From Bacteroidota bacterium (lineage in GTDB: Bacteria; Bacteroidota; Bacteroidia; Bacteroidales; JAAUTT01): 64,000 bases of DNA. The stretch covers positions 62,001 through 126,000 of the forward strand of contig JAUZOO010000005.1 in assembly GCA_030706405.1 (NCBI GenBank). The letters are read 5' to 3'. The translations under genes and the position numbers were made by a program. Numbering within the stretch: position 1 is the stretch's first letter; every line of letters begins with the position of its first letter. The notes beneath the pieces are model-generated. The model searched no databases. It was not told the DNA's origin and worked only from the letters and a program-made list of their open reading frames with translations. Shown here in pieces: positions 26,697 through 34,570 of the stretch.

Positions 26697-27056
26697 ATGA
26701 ACGTATCACAACTAGTTGAAACCCTTAACCTGACGATATTTTCAGGATCGCGGGGATTAAATAAACCGATAGCAGGAGGTTATACATCGGATCTTTTAAG
26801 CGACGTCATGGGCAATGCCGAGGAAGGCGACGTATGGATAACGCTCCAAACGCATAAAAACGTAATGGCTATTGCCCAACTCAAGGATCTTGCCGCCGTT
26901 GTTCTGGTAAAAGGATTAAAACCCGATGCCGACACCCTCGTCCAAAGCGAAGCCGAAGGCATTCCTCTACTGGGCACCAACGAACCGGCTTTCGATATAA
27001 CCGGGAAATTGTATAAATTGATAGCTAACGATTCTGGATTGACGATTAGCTTATAA
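26697..27056 (+). CDS. DRTGG-domain protein 2 of the hydrogenase operon
   Basis: A 119-residue single-domain DRTGG protein, recognised from YTSDLLSDVMGNAEEGDVWI and LKDLAAVVLVKG. It shares the overall layout of the product of 24546 (SDLLSDV against SDLMSDV) but differs in most other positions, so the two are ancient paralogues. It follows the hydrogenase-like sensor gene after 19 bases and precedes the PHP gene by four. Function is unknown. Confidence 0.8.
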   Translation: MNVSQLVETLNLTIFSGSRGLNKPIAGGYTSDLLSDVMGNAEEGDVWITLQTHKNVMAIAQLKDLAAVVLVKGLKPDADTLVQSEAEGIPLLGTNEPAFDITGKLYKLIANDSGLTISL

Positions 27057-27060
27057 AGAT

Positions 27061-27801
27061 ATGAATAGATTTCGGACAGATTTGCACATACATACCGTTC
27101 TATCTCCTTGCGGCGATTTGGAGATGAGTCCGGTTAATATCATTGCCCGTGCTAAGGAACAGAACCTCGATATTATCGGCATAACCGACCACAACACCAC
27201 AAGACAATGCGGAGTAATGTGCGAACTTGGTAACGAAAATGGCATCTTCGTACTTGCCGGAGCCGAAGTTACTACCAGGGAAGAAATTCATTGCCTCGTA
27301 TTCTTTGAAAAACCCGAATCTTTAAAAAATTTTCAACAATATTTAGAGACACATCTGCCTTTCATCCAAAATAAACCATCATATTTTGGCCATCAGTTGG
27401 TAGTCGACCGTTTCGACAATATCCTGGAAGAAATAGATCCATTGCTCATTGTTGGTATTGACCAATCTATTAACGAAGTACAACAAAAAGTTTTGGAGCT
27501 GGGAGGCATCTTCATCCCGGCTCATATCGACAGGCCGCGAAACAGTATTTTAAGTCAGCTTGGGTTTATGCCCGACAATCTGAATCCGGATGCCTTAGAA
27601 ATTTCAGGAAGAAGCCATAAAGATGATTTTCTTAACCTTCATCCCGAGTTAAATAATTACCGTTTTGTAAGGAATTCCGATGCGCATATTCCGGAGCAAA
27701 TCGGTAGGTATTATTCACATTTTTTTCTCGACCATGTGTCATTTAACGAAATCGCGATGGCATTGCGGGGAGAACAAAACAGAAAGGTAACAACTCCATG
27801 A
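27061..27801 (+). CDS. PHP-domain phosphoesterase
   Basis: A 246-residue metal-dependent phosphoesterase of the PHP superfamily. Metal ligands are visible in DLHIHTVLSPCGDLEM near the N-terminus (HxH), GITDHNT, a later Glu in GAEVTTREEIHC, PAHIDR, and the terminal SDAH. The family cleaves phosphate esters ranging from histidinol phosphate to nucleotides. Here it lies between a DRTGG gene and a GHKL ATPase gene, overlapping the latter by four bases (ATGA). Removal of a signalling phosphate is a reasonable but unproven idea. Confidence 0.85.
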   Translation: MNRFRTDLHIHTVLSPCGDLEMSPVNIIARAKEQNLDIIGITDHNTTRQCGVMCELGNENGIFVLAGAEVTTREEIHCLVFFEKPESLKNFQQYLETHLPFIQNKPSYFGHQLVVDRFDNILEEIDPLLIVGIDQSINEVQQKVLELGGIFIPAHIDRPRNSILSQLGFMPDNLNPDALEISGRSHKDDFLNLHPELNNYRFVRNSDAHIPEQIGRYYSHFFLDHVSFNEIAMALRGEQNRKVTTP

Positions 27802-28346
27802 AAGAACTATCGTTACATATACTTGACATTGTGCAGAATTCCATTGCGGCCAAAGCAACCCGGATTGACATAAAAGTTGTTGAAAACCCGGATAAAAACC
27901 TGCTTACTATAACAATAACCGACAATGGTTCCGGGATGAGCCCAACCGCCTTAAAACAGGCCACAGACCCTTATTACACTTCCCGCCAAACCCGGAAGGT
28001 AGGATTGGGCCTCTCGCTTTTTAAGCAAGCCGCAGAACAGTGCGGGGGACGCTTTAAAATCATTTCAGATCCCGAGGCCGGTACCAAAATAAAAACATCA
28101 ATGCAATACAAGCATATCAACCGCCAGCCCATGGGCGATATTGCAGGGGTAATAACGCTTTTAGCATCGTCCAATCCCGATATTTATTTCAGGTACGAAC
28201 ACAAAACCCCATCGGGAAAATACGTTTTCGATACACTTAAAATCATGAAAGTAATTGAAAACATATCAATTGCTGACCCTAACATACTACGGTTTATCCG
28301 CGAAATGATTCAGGAAAACTTAAGAAACATAAACACAACAACTTAA
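27798..28346 (+). CDS. GHKL ATPase 2 of the hydrogenase operon
   Basis: A 182-residue protein with a GHKL ATPase domain (N-box LHILDIVQNSIAAKAT, G1 ITDNGSGMSP, G2 GLGLSLFKQAAE), then a C-terminal region of about 75 residues of unknown fold. No DHp domain is present. The acidic catalytic Glu usual in RsbW-type N-boxes is Asp or Gln here (LDIVQNS), so its chemistry may differ from that of ATPase 1. It is translationally coupled to the PHP gene by the overlap ATGA. Confidence 0.8.
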   Translation: MKELSLHILDIVQNSIAAKATRIDIKVVENPDKNLLTITITDNGSGMSPTALKQATDPYYTSRQTRKVGLGLSLFKQAAEQCGGRFKIISDPEAGTKIKTSMQYKHINRQPMGDIAGVITLLASSNPDIYFRYEHKTPSGKYVFDTLKIMKVIENISIADPNILRFIREMIQENLRNINTTT

Positions 28347-28356
28347 CATCAGAGTT

Positions 28357-28755
28357 ATGACTAAAGTAAAAACGCTGGCCGACCTCAAGAAACTGAAAGA
28401 CAAACTTCAGGAGAAGGTAAAGCTGCGGGAAAAAGGCCTCGATGCCGAAAATCATGTGCAAATTAAAGTGGCTATGGCAACCTGCGGAATTGCCTCCGGA
28501 GCTAAAGTTATCATGGAATTTCTCATAGAGGAACTCGACAAACGTAACATCGAAGCGGTTGTTACCCAAACCGGCTGTATGGGCTATTGCTTTGCCGAAC
28601 CAACCATCGAAGTCACGCTTCCTGGCCAGACTCCTGTCGTCTTTGGTTATGTTGATGTTCGCAAAGCCGATGAAATCATCGAAAAATATATTAAAAACGG
28701 CGAACTGGTAGATGGGATTATTCCCCAAAACTACGAAACCATTGACAATAACTAA
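28357..28755 (+). CDS. Small [2Fe-2S] thioredoxin-like ferredoxin of the hydrogenase operon
   Basis: A 132-residue protein of the thioredoxin-like ferredoxin family related to the NuoE C-terminus. An N-terminal helical stretch precedes ATCGIASGAK and TGCMGYCFAEP. Only three of the usual four cluster cysteines are present in these two blocks, because the second Cys of the first block is missing; this variant is known from hydrogenase-associated homologues. It probably passes electrons or signals between HydBC and the sensor proteins. It sits directly before hydB. Confidence 0.82.
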   Translation: MTKVKTLADLKKLKDKLQEKVKLREKGLDAENHVQIKVAMATCGIASGAKVIMEFLIEELDKRNIEAVVTQTGCMGYCFAEPTIEVTLPGQTPVVFGYVDVRKADEIIEKYIKNGELVDGIIPQNYETIDNN

Positions 28756-28766
28756 AAGGAGGGTTT

Positions 28767-30560
28767 ATGACTAAATACAAAATGCACGTACTGGTTTGTG
28801 GAGGAACGGGATGCCGTTCGTCGGCCAGTGATCTGTTGCTTGAAAACCTCAGAACCGAGGTGGAAAACCATAAACTCAGCAACGATGTTAAAGTGCTGAT
28901 GACCGGATGTTTCGGCTTTTGTGAGAAGGGCCCGATTGTAAAGGTAATGCCTGACAATACCTTTTACACCCAGGTAAAACCCGAAGATGCCGCAGAAATT
29001 GTTAACGAACACCTCATCAAAGGCCGCAAAGTAACCCGTTTGCTTTACGAAAATCCCGAAACCAGCGAACACGTAGGCGATTCCGAAAAAATCGAGTTTT
29101 ATCGTAAACAATTGCGCATCGCCTTGCGTAACTGCGGCTTCATCAATCCCGAAAATATCGATGAAGCCATTGCCCGTGATGGTTATCAGGCATTAGGAAA
29201 AGTTCTTACCGAACTAACACCCGAAGCAGCCATTGACATCATCAAAAAATCGGGATTGCGAGGACGCGGTGGCGGAGGTTTTCCAACCGGACTCAAATGG
29301 GAAATGACACACAAAAGTAAAGGCGATCAAAAATATGTGGTCTGCAATGCCGACGAGGGCGACCCCGGAGCTTTCATGGACCGCTCCATTCTCGAAGGCG
29401 ACCCTCACAGTGTTGTCGAAGCCATGGCTATCTGCGGATATTGTACCGGAGCAAGCCAGGGACTCGTTTATATCCGCGCCGAATATCCGCTGGCAGTGGA
29501 ACGGTTACGCATTGCCATCGCCCAGGCCCGCGAATATGGACTTTTGGGTGAGAACATCCTCGAAACAAATTTTAGTTTTGATATTGACATACGATACGGA
29601 GCCGGCGCTTTTGTTTGCGGGGAAGAAACCGCGCTGATTCATTCCATGGAAGGGCTGCGTGGCGAACCTACCGTCAAACCTCCGTTTCCTTCGCAGTCGG
29701 GGTATCTTGGAAAACCAACTACCGTCAACAACGTGGAAACGTACGCCAACATTGCTCCCATCATCCTTAAAGGAGCCGAATGGTTTTCGTCGATAGGCAC
29801 TGAAAAATCAAAAGGAACCAAAGTTTTTGCTCTTGCCGGGAAGATTAACAACGTCGGACTCATCGAAGTCCCAATGGGAACCACACTTCGCGAAGTTATC
29901 TTCGAAATTGGCGGCGGCATTAAAAACGGCAAGAAATTTAAAGCCGTACAAACCGGAGGACCGTCGGGAGGATGCCTTACTGAAAAACACCTCGACACAC
30001 CCATCGATTATGACAACCTCATTGCCAATGGTTCGATGATGGGCTCTGGCGGGATGATTGTGATGGACGAAGACGACTGCATGGTTTCCGTAGCCCGTTT
30101 TTACCTGGATTTTACCGTTGACGAATCGTGCGGAAAATGCGCCCCGTGCCGCATCGGAAACAAACGGCTCAACGAAATTCTTGATAAAATAATCCTCGGA
30201 AACGGTACTGAAGAAGATATTGACAGGCTACGATATTTAGGGGCAGTCATCAAGGACACTTCGCTGTGCGGACTGGGACAAACGGCTCCTAACCCTATTC
30301 TTTCAACGCTCGACAATTTTATGCACGAATATCTGGCTCACGTTATCGACCACAAATGTCCGGCCGGTAAATGCAAATCGATGATGAAATACTCCATCAT
30401 TCCCGAGAACTGTGTAGGATGTACAGCTTGTGCCCGAAATTGTCCGGTGAATGCAATCTCCGGAGAACGCAAACAAACCCATTTCATTGATAGCCATATT
30501 TGTATAAAATGCGGAGCCTGCATTGAGCGGTGTAAGTTTAATGCGATTGTCGTTAATTAA
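28767..30560 (+). CDS. hydB: [FeFe]-hydrogenase subunit HydB (NuoF-like, NADH-oxidising)
   Basis: A 597-residue flavoprotein subunit. An N-terminal [2Fe-2S] thioredoxin-like domain (VCGGTGCRSS, TGCFGFCEKGP) is followed by the NuoF-type FMN/NADH domain with GLRGRGGGGFPTGLKWEM near residue 155. Then come an SLBB region, the NuoF 4Fe-4S site ESCGKCAPCRIG near residue 454, and two C-terminal ferredoxin clusters (NCVGCTACARNCP, CIKCGACIERCK). In electron-bifurcating hydrogenases this subunit carries the FMN where NADH and ferredoxin electrons meet. A strong Shine-Dalgarno sequence (AAAGGAGG) precedes the start, unusual for this genome. Confidence 0.94.
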   Translation: MTKYKMHVLVCGGTGCRSSASDLLLENLRTEVENHKLSNDVKVLMTGCFGFCEKGPIVKVMPDNTFYTQVKPEDAAEIVNEHLIKGRKVTRLLYENPETSEHVGDSEKIEFYRKQLRIALRNCGFINPENIDEAIARDGYQALGKVLTELTPEAAIDIIKKSGLRGRGGGGFPTGLKWEMTHKSKGDQKYVVCNADEGDPGAFMDRSILEGDPHSVVEAMAICGYCTGASQGLVYIRAEYPLAVERLRIAIAQAREYGLLGENILETNFSFDIDIRYGAGAFVCGEETALIHSMEGLRGEPTVKPPFPSQSGYLGKPTTVNNVETYANIAPIILKGAEWFSSIGTEKSKGTKVFALAGKINNVGLIEVPMGTTLREVIFEIGGGIKNGKKFKAVQTGGPSGGCLTEKHLDTPIDYDNLIANGSMMGSGGMIVMDEDDCMVSVARFYLDFTVDESCGKCAPCRIGNKRLNEILDKIILGNGTEEDIDRLRYLGAVIKDTSLCGLGQTAPNPILSTLDNFMHEYLAHVIDHKCPAGKCKSMMKYSIIPENCVGCTACARNCPVNAISGERKQTHFIDSHICIKCGACIERCKFNAIVVN

Positions 30561-30598
30561 GGGAATTAAGTAATTAAAAGACTAAGTGATTAAGAACC
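30561..30598. repeat. Short imperfect TTAAG repeats between hydB and hydA
   Basis: The 38-base gap holds four copies of a unit close to ATTAAG with slight changes (GGAATTAAG, TAATTAAA, GACTAAG, TGATTAAG). It is the only wide gap in the core of the operon. Such tandem A/T-rich units are common in Bacteroidetes intergenic regions; a regulatory role is not shown. Confidence 0.4.
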
Positions 30599-32389
30599 AT
30601 GAACAACATAAAGCTAACCATAGACGACAAAACGGTTGAGGTCGCCCCGGGAACTTCTATACTGAATGCGGCACGCACAGTTGGGGTTGACATTCCCACG
30701 CTCTGCTATTTCAAATTGGGCGATATGCCCATTGAAAATCGCCCCGGAGGATGCCGGGTTTGCGTGGTAGAGGTGGAAGGCCGCAAAAACCTCGCTCCGG
30801 CCTGCGTAACCGAGTGTACCGAAGGCATGGTTGTCAAAACCCACACCATCCGGGCGCTGAATGCCCGTAAAACCGTACTTGAACTTATCCTTTCAGACCA
30901 CCCGACCGATTGCCTCGTTTGTGCCAAATCGGGAAACTGCGACCTACAAGCACTGGCGCAGAAGATGGGTATCCGCCAATTGCATTATACCGGAGCACAG
31001 TCGCACTACCGCAAGGACACTTCTCCTTCCATCATCCGCGATATGGACAAGTGCATCATGTGCCGCCGATGCGAGATGATGTGCAACACGGTACAGACCG
31101 TTGGTGCACTTTCGGGCATTAACCGCGGTTTTATGTCGGTAGTAGCGCCTGCTTTTGAGATGGACCTCGAACATTCCGTCTGCACCTATTGCGGCCAGTG
31201 CGTAGCTGTTTGCCCTACCGGAGCTCTCACCGAAGTCGATCATACCAATGCCGTAATTCGAGCACTGGCCGACCCGTCCAAAACGGTTGTAGTACAAACA
31301 GCTCCTGCGGTACGTGCTGCATTGGGCGAAGAATTCGGCCTCGAACCCGGAACGCTGGTGACAGGCAAAATGGTAGCAGCCCTCCGCCGACTTGGCTTTA
31401 ACTATGTGTTTGATACCGATTTTGCAGCCGACCTCACCATCATGGAAGAAGGAACCGAATTTTTAAACCGGTTAACCAAATTTCTTGAAGGCGACAAAGA
31501 TGTAAAACTGCCAATACTCACCTCATGCTGCCCAGCCTGGGTGAAATTTTTTGAGCACCAGTTTCCGGACATGATGGACATCCCGTCCACGGCAAAATCA
31601 CCGCAACAGATGTTTGGACCGATCGCAAAGAATTACTTTGCCGAAAAGATTGGCGTATCCCGAAAAAATATGGTTGTGGTATCTATAATGCCTTGTTTGG
31701 CCAAGAAATACGAATGTTCCCGCGACGAGTTTAAAGTCGATGGTAACCCCGACGTTGATTATTCGCTATCTACCCGAGAACTGGCAATGCTCATCAAACA
31801 ATCAAATATTGATTTCAATGCGTTGCCGGATGAAGACTTTGACAATCCATTAGGAGAGTCAACCGGAGCTGCCGTAATTTTTGGAACAACCGGAGGAGTT
31901 ATTGAAGCTGCCGTGCGCACCGCTTACGAACTTTACACCAATAAGCCCCTACCCCGCCCCGACTTTGTTGAACTCCGCGGCTTGGAAGGTATCCGTTCGG
32001 CAACCATTGATGTAGACGGCTTCGATCTTAAAATAGGTATTGCCCATGGTTTGGGAAATGCCCGTAAGCTACTCGAAGATATCCGAGCCGGAAAATCGCA
32101 TTTCCACGCCATCGAAATCATGGCCTGCCCCGGAGGATGCATCGGTGGCGGCGGACAACCATTGCATCACGGTAAGCTCGACATCCTTAAAAAACGACAA
32201 ATGGCCATCTACCGCGAAGATGCAGCCAAACCCATTCGTAAATCGCACGAAAACCCCTTTATCATTGAGCTTTATAAAGAATATCTGGGTAAACCTTTGA
32301 GCGAAAAATCACATCATCTCTTGCATACAGTTTATTTTGACCGAAGCCGGAGTCCCATACTGATTAAATCGAATGGAAAATGCGAATAA
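30599..32389 (+). CDS. hydA: [FeFe]-hydrogenase catalytic subunit HydA
   Basis: A 596-residue catalytic subunit that reduces protons to H2. Domain order: a [2Fe-2S] ferredoxin domain (TLCYFKLG, GGCRVCVVE), a His/Cys 4Fe-4S site (DHPTDCLVCAKSGNCDLQ), two 4Fe-4S clusters (CIMCRRCEMMC, CTYCGQCVAVCP), then the H-cluster domain with TSCCPAW near 308, MPCLAKKYE near 364 and MACPGGCIGGGGQP near 507. The C-terminal small-subunit domain is fused (ELYKEYLGKPLSEKSHHLLH). Every catalytic and proton-transfer cysteine is present. With HydB and HydC it makes the trimeric group A enzyme, commonly bifurcating. No maturation genes (hydE, hydF, hydG) are in the window. Confidence 0.95.
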   Translation: MNNIKLTIDDKTVEVAPGTSILNAARTVGVDIPTLCYFKLGDMPIENRPGGCRVCVVEVEGRKNLAPACVTECTEGMVVKTHTIRALNARKTVLELILSDHPTDCLVCAKSGNCDLQALAQKMGIRQLHYTGAQSHYRKDTSPSIIRDMDKCIMCRRCEMMCNTVQTVGALSGINRGFMSVVAPAFEMDLEHSVCTYCGQCVAVCPTGALTEVDHTNAVIRALADPSKTVVVQTAPAVRAALGEEFGLEPGTLVTGKMVAALRRLGFNYVFDTDFAADLTIMEEGTEFLNRLTKFLEGDKDVKLPILTSCCPAWVKFFEHQFPDMMDIPSTAKSPQQMFGPIAKNYFAEKIGVSRKNMVVVSIMPCLAKKYECSRDEFKVDGNPDVDYSLSTRELAMLIKQSNIDFNALPDEDFDNPLGESTGAAVIFGTTGGVIEAAVRTAYELYTNKPLPRPDFVELRGLEGIRSATIDVDGFDLKIGIAHGLGNARKLLEDIRAGKSHFHAIEIMACPGGCIGGGGQPLHHGKLDILKKRQMAIYREDAAKPIRKSHENPFIIELYKEYLGKPLSEKSHHLLHTVYFDRSRSPILIKSNGKCE

Positions 32390-32422
32390 ACTACAATCCA
32401 TTAACAATTAAACCATAACGTC

Positions 32423-32902
32423 ATGTCGCACATTAAGATTGAACTGAAGCAATGTGAAACGGATAAATTAAGAGAGATTTGTCAGTCGTTTAACAACAAT
32501 CCGGGCGAATTGATTAATATCCTGCATAAAGCGCAGCACACGTTTGGTTATCTGCCCGCCGAAGTGCAGGAATTTATTGCCGACGAACTTAAAATGCCAG
32601 TGGCAAAGATTTACGGGGTAGTTACATTCTATTCTTTCTTTACCATGCTACCCAAAGGCAAGCATCCCATATCGGTTTGTACGGGTACGGCATGTTATGT
32701 AAGAGGAGCTGAAAAAGTTCTGGATGAAGTAAAACGTTCCTTAAATATTAACGTTGGGGAGACAACCCCTGATGGTAAATTCTCCTTAAGCTGCCTGCGC
32801 TGCGTAGGAGCTTGCGGACTGGCCCCGGTAGTGATGGTTGGTGAAAAAGTTTATGGACGCGTATCGCCCGATGGAGTAAAAGATATTCTGGGAGAATATT
32901 AA
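32423..32902 (+). CDS. hydC: [FeFe]-hydrogenase subunit HydC (NuoE-like)
   Basis: A 159-residue NuoE-type subunit. An N-terminal helical bundle (INILHKAQHTFGYLPAEVQ) is followed by a thioredoxin-like [2Fe-2S] domain with all four cysteines: CTGTACYVRG and CLRCVGACGLAP. It completes the HydABC trimer. It is the last gene of the operon, followed by a long hairpin. Confidence 0.93.
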   Translation: MSHIKIELKQCETDKLREICQSFNNNPGELINILHKAQHTFGYLPAEVQEFIADELKMPVAKIYGVVTFYSFFTMLPKGKHPISVCTGTACYVRGAEKVLDEVKRSLNINVGETTPDGKFSLSCLRCVGACGLAPVVMVGEKVYGRVSPDGVKDILGEY

Positions 32903-32911
32903 AAGGTACAG

Positions 32912-32950
32912 GTTACAAGTTGCAGGTTATGAAAACTTGCAACTTGTAAC
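32912..32950. terminator. Long hairpin between the two hydrogenase transcription units
   Basis: GTTACAAGTTGCAGGTT and AACTTGCAACTTGTAAC pair over 17 positions (one G-T) around the loop ATGAA. It lies between the tail-to-tail hydC and group-B hydrogenase genes and could end both transcripts, although no good T run follows in either direction. The internal GTTRCAAGTTGCA units resemble Bacteroidetes intergenic repeats, so it may instead be a repeat element that also stabilises RNA ends. Confidence 0.55.
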
Positions 32951-32958
32951 ATAGATAT

Positions 32959-34383
32959 CTACTTACAAAAATCTTTAATCTGACGGGTTGCAGTCTTCGG
33001 ATTCCCAAGAATTGCCGGACCGGCTACGCATCCGCCTTCGCAGGCCATCACTTCCACGAAGTTTCCTTCGCACTGGCCCTTGGCAAACGATTTTAACATT
33101 CGTATATTTTCAACACTGATACCGTTAACAGCAACATCGTTAATCACCATTGCTCCGTTAACATATTTCTTTAAAGCTCCGGCCACTCCGCCGCTAACCG
33201 CAAATCCACGACCAGCATTAGTAATGTTTGTATCCCATTCCAGTTTCTCGGCACTATTAACTGTGATGCCCTTGGCGGCCATAAATGCATGAATCTCTTC
33301 AAAATTCATCACATAATCCACATACGGGTCCTGTTTTGCCTCATAGCCTTTTGCAAGACAAGGTCCTACAAACACCACAACGCTCTCGGGATGTTCCTTT
33401 TTGATATGAGCTGCCGTATAATGCATCGGCGAATGCGCCTTCGATACATAATCTGTAAGCTCGGGTAAATGTTTTTCAACCAGTTTAACATATGACGGGC
33501 AGCAGGATGTTGTCATAAACGACTCCTCGCGGTCCATACGTTCTTTAAATTCGGCAGCTTCATGCTCAATAGTAATATCTGCACCCAAGGCAGCTTCGTA
33601 AACACCATCGAAACCAACCTGTTTTACAGCTCCTAAGATATTGGCGAACGAAGCTTTATACTGCCCCATAATAGCCGGAGCTACAACGGCATAGACTTCT
33701 TTTTCGGATTTTAATGCTTTATAGATTTCAGTAATCTGCGATTTTCCCATAATTGCCCCGAACGGGCAAGCTGTCATACATTTTCCGCAGTAAATACATT
33801 TTGAATAATCAATGTTGGTACGTCCGTGATCTTCGCGGGTGATGGCATTTACCGGGCAAGCTTCCTTGCAGGGAACTGGTACGTAAATAATAGCATGGAA
33901 CGGACATACTTTTTTGCAAAGACCGCAGTTCACACAGGCAGACTGGTCAATCTCGGCCTGCCCATGGTGTAGGTCTATCGCATTTTTGGGACAGTTGAGC
34001 ATACACGGGCGGCCCACACATCCACGGCAAAGATTAGTAACCATGTAGCTTGATTGTATACATGAGGTACAAACTTCGCGAACAATAGTAAGCACCTTTT
34101 GGTCAATCTCAGGACGAGCAAGCGCCATACGAGAGTATTCGGCTAATGAGGTTAATTCGTCTTTTTCTTCTGAAATACTAAATCCTAACAACGCCATAAT
34201 CTTATACTTAATCATGGCTCTATCCTTATAAATACAGCAACGGCTGACTTCTTCAAACGACTTTGGACGCATTTCAACAGGAATACGGTCAACTTCGTTC
34301 TCCAGATTGCCCTCAAATAAAAGTTTAGAGATACGGGTAAGCAATTCACGCCGTATTAATACTGCATTATTAGTATAAGCCAT
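32959..34383 (-). CDS. Monomeric group-B-like [FeFe]-hydrogenase
   Basis: A 474-residue iron-sulfur protein with an H-cluster domain: TTSCCPSY near 289 (both Cys present), GPCLAKGYE near 340 and MACEGGCVAGP near 444. The ending GP instead of GGGQP is typical of group B enzymes. The N-terminal half carries a cysteine-rich block (CTSCIQ, CRGCVGRPCMLNCP) and ferredoxin-type clusters (CVNCGLCKKVCP, CIYCGKCMTACP). It has no NADH or small-subunit domain, so ferredoxin is the likely partner. Its direction of reaction in vivo is unknown. It has its own promoter and a Rex-like site. Confidence 0.87.
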   Translation of the reverse strand: MAYTNNAVLIRRELLTRISKLLFEGNLENEVDRIPVEMRPKSFEEVSRCCIYKDRAMIKYKIMALLGFSISEEKDELTSLAEYSRMALARPEIDQKVLTIVREVCTSCIQSSYMVTNLCRGCVGRPCMLNCPKNAIDLHHGQAEIDQSACVNCGLCKKVCPFHAIIYVPVPCKEACPVNAITREDHGRTNIDYSKCIYCGKCMTACPFGAIMGKSQITEIYKALKSEKEVYAVVAPAIMGQYKASFANILGAVKQVGFDGVYEAALGADITIEHEAAEFKERMDREESFMTTSCCPSYVKLVEKHLPELTDYVSKAHSPMHYTAAHIKKEHPESVVVFVGPCLAKGYEAKQDPYVDYVMNFEEIHAFMAAKGITVNSAEKLEWDTNITNAGRGFAVSGGVAGALKKYVNGAMVINDVAVNGISVENIRMLKSFAKGQCEGNFVEVMACEGGCVAGPAILGNPKTATRQIKDFCK

Positions 34384-34486
34384 AATATTAGAATTTGGTA
34401 CGTTCGATTTTCAACTTCAACCTACATTTAAATCAACAGCTGCCCAGAAGCGATACTACAAAAACCGGATAGTTTGGATGGACTAG

Positions 34487-34502
34487 TGTTATCTTTGTAA
34501 CA
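34487..34502. promoter_or_regulatory. Candidate Rex operator of the group-B hydrogenase gene
   Basis: TGTTATCTTTGTAACA has perfect 5-base arms with a six-base centre. With one flanking base on each side it matches TTGTTA-N6-TAACAA at 10 of 12 fixed positions. It lies just downstream of the -7 box, across the expected transcription start, a classical repressor position. Confidence 0.5.
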
Positions 34503-34507
34503 GTGCG

Positions 34508-34540
34508 CAAAAGTAATCAAAAAATCCTTCTAAAATCAAA
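34508..34540 (-). promoter_or_regulatory. Promoter of the group-B hydrogenase gene
   Basis: On the minus strand TTTG (34537-34540) and TACTTTTG (34508-34515) are separated by 21 bases, an excellent fit to the Bacteroidetes consensus. The leader would be about 120 bases long. Confidence 0.7.
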
Positions 34541-34570
34541 AAACTTGGATAAAATATAACCTTTTGCCAG

